Positions 60,459-64,000 of a DNA stretch of 64,000 nucleotides are shown piece by piece. A model generated the notes under the pieces. The model did not search any database. It was not told where the DNA came from and saw only the letters and a program-made list of their open reading frames with translations. Made by a program: the position numbers and the translations under genes. Positions within the stretch are counted from its first letter, which is position 1; each line of letters opens with the position of its first letter. Origin of the DNA: Micromonosporaceae bacterium. GTDB taxonomy: Bacteria; Actinomycetota; Actinomycetes; Mycobacteriales; Micromonosporaceae. Location: the NCBI GenBank assembly GCA_020027875.1, contig JAHRHA010000011.1:1-64000 (forward strand). Reading direction: 5' to 3'.

Positions 60459-62007
60459 GTCGTACCAGGCGAGCGAGAACCCGGCCTGGCGTGAGAGGCA
60501 CAACGGAGATCATCAGTGCCCCCGAGGGATCCTTGGTCGGGGTGATCACGAACAGACGTGACCCTCGTCTGACGACGCGTGGCCTGGGCGGCCGGAACCG
60601 GGGAGCCCGCAGCGCGGCCGTCCCCGTCCCGCCAAACGCGTTCACCCCGACCCGCACCGCCCGCCGTTGACCCGTCGCGGCGCTGGCGGCCAACACCTCC
60701 GCGACGCTGAACCTGGCCCGCACCGTTGTCGTGGTGCCGTCCACGGTAGTCGACAGGACGGTGCCGTCTAGCTCGCCGGCCCTCACGCGAACAGAGCTGG
60801 CGCACAGTGAGACAAGGTCGTGCCTTGGGCTACGCGCGGTCACGGTCATTGCCAGCTGGCCAGCCGTGCCACGCTCCCAACCTACGGCGGCGACGTCAAG
60901 CTTCGCGAGCCAGTCCGCCGCGGCTTCCGTCACGTCGAAGACACCGTCCGGAAGGGACGATCGCGTCGAGCGGAAGCCCGGGTACGCCGCATACCATCGA
61001 CCGTCCTCCTCGACCGTCGCAGGGACTCCCTGCTCCGCGTCGTGCCGAATCATGGCGAGTAGGTCGTCGACGCCTCCTTGGCCGGCGACGGATAGTCGTA
61101 GCCGGGTCTCGATGTCCAGTCGACCGGCGATGCCCTCGGTGAGGTACTGCTCGGCTAGTGCGCGAACGCCGGAGTGCACCCTTTCCTGCGTGGTGCGGTC
61201 CAGCCTTACGAAGTCATCCCGGACGAGCGCGGCGACTTCCGTCGCGAAATGCCGCCGGAGTACAGCGTCGCGTTTCGCTCCCGGCTCGATGAGCCCTGCT
61301 ACGAACGCCACCAACCTCTGCGCGCAGCGGAGCCGATCTTCGACACTGCTGAGATAGGTGATGTTGCGGGCGTTGAGTCGACGCACGGCGTAATAGAAGT
61401 CATAGCCGGCAAGCACCGAGATCCGGCGCGCGCGAAAGCAGGCCTCGATCGTGAACGGCTGGTCGCTGAGAATCGGCATGTCCTCGGGATAACGGAGCCC
61501 GTACTGCTCGATCAGATCCCGGCGAAACAACTTCGTGTTGGCAAGTGACCACGGCAATGCCGAGTCGAACAGGCTGATGTCCAGGGCGTCGCGGGCGAAG
61601 ACCTCCTGGTGAAACTGGCGGCTGTTGACGCCTACAACCTTGCCGAGCACCACGTCCGCGCTGTACTCGTCGGCTGCGGCAACCAGCCGTTCAAGCGCCT
61701 CGCGGCCAAGATAGTCGTCGGAGCCGACGAAGAACACGTAGCGGCCGGTTGCCCGCTCCAGGCCACGGTTGCAAGGCCCCGCCGGCCCCCCCGAGTTTCG
61801 TTGGTGGATCACCTCAATTGCGCCGGGGTAGCGACTGGCGAAGCGACCCAGCTCCCGGCTGCTTCCGTCTGTGGAGCCATCATCGATTGCGATGATCTCC
61901 ATCCGACCCAAGCCAATGCTCTGCTCCACGAGGGAGGTGAGGCACTTGGTCAGGTACGGCATCGTGTTGTAGACCGGCAGAACGACGCTGACATCCGGCG
62001 CGCTCAT
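60448..62007 (-). CDS. GT2 glycosyltransferase with C-terminal TarS-like extension
   Basis: 519 residues. GT-A core: VSVVLPVYNTMPYLTKCLTSLVEQSI, IIAIDDGSTDGS, PAGPCNRGLERATGRYVFFVGSDDYL (the metal-binding DD), and later EDMPILSDQPFTIEACFRARR. A helical middle part and a beta-rich C-terminal region (about 330-510; VSLCASSVRVRAGELDGTVLS) resemble the linker and carbohydrate-binding parts of wall teichoic acid transferases such as TarS/TarP. It decorates a surface polymer. The minus-strand operon is aminotransferase, oxidoreductase, then this gene after 61 bp. GGTGGGAG ribosome site. A remnant similar to its last residues lies at 38.9 kb. Confidence 0.85.
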   Translation of the reverse strand: MSAPDVSVVLPVYNTMPYLTKCLTSLVEQSIGLGRMEIIAIDDGSTDGSSRELGRFASRYPGAIEVIHQRNSGGPAGPCNRGLERATGRYVFFVGSDDYLGREALERLVAAADEYSADVVLGKVVGVNSRQFHQEVFARDALDISLFDSALPWSLANTKLFRRDLIEQYGLRYPEDMPILSDQPFTIEACFRARRISVLAGYDFYYAVRRLNARNITYLSSVEDRLRCAQRLVAFVAGLIEPGAKRDAVLRRHFATEVAALVRDDFVRLDRTTQERVHSGVRALAEQYLTEGIAGRLDIETRLRLSVAGQGGVDDLLAMIRHDAEQGVPATVEEDGRWYAAYPGFRSTRSSLPDGVFDVTEAAADWLAKLDVAAVGWERGTAGQLAMTVTARSPRHDLVSLCASSVRVRAGELDGTVLSTTVDGTTTTVRARFSVAEVLAASAATGQRRAVRVGVNAFGGTGTAALRAPRFRPPRPRVVRRGSRLFVITPTKDPSGALMISVVPLTPGRVLARLVRRRR

Positions 62008-62068
62008 ACGATCGCTCCCACCTGCCGACTGGCGATGTCCGGCAGCAAGCCAGTTCCCAAAGACCTAG

Positions 62069-63109
62069 TCAGCCGAGCGTACGAGCTGATGGAGCGCCGG
62101 CTGCGGCTGGGATCTTCACCGTGCTGCCGCTCTTCGCGGACTGGATGACCGCGGCCGAAACCTCGACGGTGCGAAGGCCCTGGCGCAGTGACACGATGTC
62201 GCTCTGCTTGCCTTCTACCGCGTCGCGGAACCGCTCGTGCTCGACCAACAGCGGTTCACGCTTCGGAATCGCGTAGCGGATCATGTCACCCTCGGCCACA
62301 CCGCGGAACGCGCGCAGCGCCTCCCATTCGGTGTCGATCGCGGCGTTGGCGTAGAACGTCAGGTCGGCCGTGAGCGTGTCGGCGACGAAGCAGCCGCGGT
62401 CACCGGTGATCACCGTGGATCGTTCCTTGAGCGGACTCAGCCAGTTGACCAGGTGGTTGACCATGGTGCCATCGGCCAGCTGACCCACCGCCGCCACCAT
62501 ATCCTCGTGGGGGCGCCCGCTTCTGCTCACGGTATGGGCCGACACCGAGACATAGTCCTGACCCGTTACCCAGCTGGTGAGGTCAATGTCGTGTGTAGCC
62601 AGGTCCATCACCACGCCCACGTCGGCGATCCGGTGCGGGAAGGGGCCTTGGCGGCGCGTGACGACCTGGAAAACCTCTCCCAGTTCGCCCGCCTCCAACC
62701 TCGTACGCATGCTTTGCAACGCGGGGTTGTAGCGCTCGATGTGTCCGACGCCGGCCACCAGGCCACGCGCTTCGAAGGCGTCGACCAACCGGCGCGCGGC
62801 GTCGACGGATGAGGCGAGCGGCTTCTCGATCAGGACGCACACATCATTCGCGGCCAGCTCGAGGCCGACCTCCTCATGTAGTGCCGTCGGACATGCCACC
62901 ACCGCATAGTCGAGGCCAAGGGCCAGCAGGTCGGACACGGTCGGCACCACGGGCACGCGAACCTGTCCCGTGGGGTCACCTGCGGGGTCCATGACGCCCA
63001 CCAGGGCGACACCGTCCAGCCCGGACAGCACTCGTGCGTGGTTGCGACCCATCGCCCCGAGCCCGATCAGACCCGCGCGGAGCACGCGCGCAGATGCACT
63101 CGCACTCAC
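62069..63109 (-). CDS. Gfo/Idh/MocA-family sugar-nucleotide oxidoreductase (WbpB/WlbA-like)
   Basis: 346 residues. Rossmann domain AGLIGLGAMGRNHARVLSGL and the family's EKP lysine in CVLIEKPLASS, followed by VGHIERYNPALQ and DLATHDIDLTSWV (the catalytic His/Asp region). With the aminotransferase just before it (4-bp overlap, ATGA), it matches the pair that oxidises C3 of a UDP-GlcNAc uronic acid (WbpB) and aminates it (WbpE). The acetyltransferase at 33.2 kb and the dehydrogenase at 37.5 kb would complete the route. Inositol or other sugar substrates are formally possible. Confidence 0.85.
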   Translation of the reverse strand: MSASASARVLRAGLIGLGAMGRNHARVLSGLDGVALVGVMDPAGDPTGQVRVPVVPTVSDLLALGLDYAVVACPTALHEEVGLELAANDVCVLIEKPLASSVDAARRLVDAFEARGLVAGVGHIERYNPALQSMRTRLEAGELGEVFQVVTRRQGPFPHRIADVGVVMDLATHDIDLTSWVTGQDYVSVSAHTVSRSGRPHEDMVAAVGQLADGTMVNHLVNWLSPLKERSTVITGDRGCFVADTLTADLTFYANAAIDTEWEALRAFRGVAEGDMIRYAIPKREPLLVEHERFRDAVEGKQSDIVSLRQGLRTVEVSAAVIQSAKSGSTVKIPAAAGAPSARTLG

Positions 63110-64000
63110 AACACACCCTCCAGGTTGTTCGCGGCGTCGGCGATTCGCTCAAGCTGAGCGCTGGTCAAGGAGGGGAAGATCGGCAGCGACAGCACCTCGG
63201 CCGCTGCCCGGTCGGTCTCGGGCAGGTCCCAGGGGCCGGGCTTGCCGTCGGCCGTCAGGTAGGGCTTGAGCCGGTGGATCGGAGTCGGGTAGTACACCGT
63301 GCTGCCGACGCCCCGCTCCTGCAGCTGCCGCTGCGCGGCGTCTCGGTCTCCGGGCACCCGGACGGTGTACTGGTGGTACACGTGCCGAGCGGCGTCGGCG
63401 ACGGGCGGCGTGATAACACCGGTGATCCGGGAGTCGAGGAATTTGGCGTTCGCCCGACGCTGCTCGGTCCACTCGGCCAGCCGCTTGAGCTGCTCCCGGC
63501 CAATGGCGGCGGCCACGTCGGTCATGCGCATGTTCGCGCCCACGATCTCGTTGGCGTAACGCTGTTCCATGCCCTGGTTGCGCAGCAGTCGCAGGGTGCG
63601 GGCCAACTCCGGGTCGGCGGTGGTGACCATGCCGCCCTCGAGCGAGTGCATGTTCTTCGTCGGATAGAAGCTGAAGCAGCCCGCGACGCCAAAGGTTCCG
63701 ACCGGCTGCCCGTTCAGGGCCGCGGCGTGCGCCTGGCAGGCGTCCTCGACCACCGCGAGGCCGTGTCGTTCGGCGAGCGGCATCAGGCGATCCATCGCGG
63801 CAGGGTGCCCATAGAGGTGAACTGGCATGATCGCCACCGTGCGCGGTCCGATCGCTGCGGCGACCGCTTCCGGGTCGAGGCAGAAGCTGCCCGCGTCGAT
63901 ATCGGCGAAGATCGGCTCGGCGCCCACCAGTCGCACGGCGTTGGCGGAGGCCGCGAAGGAGAACGACGGCACGATGACCTCGTCGCCAGGGCCCACGCCC
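63106..64000 (-). CDS. DegT/DnrJ/EryC1-family sugar aminotransferase (WbpE/WlbC-like), 5' end outside the window
   Basis: 298 codons are present; the frame is open to the edge. GPGDEVIVPSFSFAASANAVRLVGAEP and VEDACQAHAA (cofactor Asp) are the family blocks, and Lys in FSFYPTKNMHSLEGGMV forms the PLP Schiff base. The missing N-terminus would be about 60-70 residues. It would transfer an amino group from glutamate to the 3-keto-uronic acid made by the partner oxidoreductase. First of at least three co-oriented genes here; further genes of the locus probably continue beyond the window. Confidence 0.87.
   Translation of the reverse strand, partial: GVGPGDEVIVPSFSFAASANAVRLVGAEPIFADIDAGSFCLDPEAVAAAIGPRTVAIMPVHLYGHPAAMDRLMPLAERHGLAVVEDACQAHAAALNGQPVGTFGVAGCFSFYPTKNMHSLEGGMVTTADPELARTLRLLRNQGMEQRYANEIVGANMRMTDVAAAIGREQLKRLAEWTEQRRANAKFLDSRITGVITPPVADAARHVYHQYTVRVPGDRDAAQRQLQERGVGSTVYYPTPIHRLKPYLTADGKPGPWDLPETDRAAAEVLSLPIFPSLTSAQLERIADAANNLEGVL

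Noticed and set aside
1-64000. CRISPR arrays, tRNA or rRNA genes
   Set aside because: No regularly spaced short repeats and no recognisable tRNA or rRNA sequence were found by reading.
33229-64000. Reading the right half as a polyketide or peptide antibiotic cluster
   Set aside because: No PKS or NRPS domain is present; the gene content is glycosyltransferases, sugar-nucleotide enzymes and membrane glycosylation proteins.

Overview
The window is high-GC actinobacterial DNA: GC-rich third codon positions, many GTG/TTG starts, many start codons lying 6-8 bases after a TANNNT box (leaderless transcripts), and actinobacterial family types (DUF222/HNH endonuclease, DUF4032, DUF6343-like and DUF1232-like proteins). 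A soil actinomycete of the Micromonosporaceae type would fit, but that is inference; no rRNA, tRNA or other taxonomic marker is present. No CRISPR array, prophage or intact insertion sequence was seen.

Left part (1-7.4 kb): the 3' end of an HNH endonuclease gene, a TetR regulator facing a 17-residue lysine-rich peptide gene, a propionyl-CoA synthetase (prpE type), a three-gene ABC-2 export operon and a DUF4032 kinase-like protein. A small hidden reading frame runs against the end of the last gene.

7.4-24.6 kb is a transport and catabolism region. A complete dipeptide/oligopeptide-type ABC importer (permease, lipoprotein, permease, two ATPases) is followed by an orphan Phd-type antitoxin and a small membrane protein, which lie between two copies of a 56-bp palindromic repeat. 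Then come a Rieske oxygenase and an aldehyde dehydrogenase (one operon, minus strand), divergent from a CocE-type acyl hydrolase and a class III aminotransferase. A second importer follows that has a binding protein and two permeases but no ATPase. The most economical reading is import and breakdown of a nitrogen-containing ester, amide or amine, with ATPases shared between importers. Three short tandem duplications sit on stop codons in this stretch.

24.6-33.1 kb is mixed housekeeping and accessory DNA: a conserved hypothetical, a small element with long terminal inverted repeats, a HAD hydrolase, a secreted fungalysin (M36) metalloprotease, a junction of two truncated genes, small membrane proteins, an M20 peptidase and a quinone oxidoreductase.

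33.2-64 kb is a cell-surface glycan locus with mosaic base composition and gene debris. It has at least five cytoplasmic glycosyltransferases, four SAM methyltransferase-like proteins, a GtrA-type membrane protein, two GtrB/DPM1-like polyprenyl-phosphate glycosyltransferases (one fused to a sugar-nucleotide epimerase), two large polytopic GT-C-like proteins and a YbhN-type membrane protein. Four genes (33.2, 37.5, 62.1 and 63.1 kb) match the WbpA/B/E/D steps towards UDP-2,3-diacetamido-2,3-dideoxy-glucuronic acid. The most unusual part is the operon at 45.6-49.5 kb: a split transketolase pair followed directly by the epimerase-glycosyltransferase fusion. It suggests thiamine-diphosphate chemistry coupled to lipid-linked sugar transfer.
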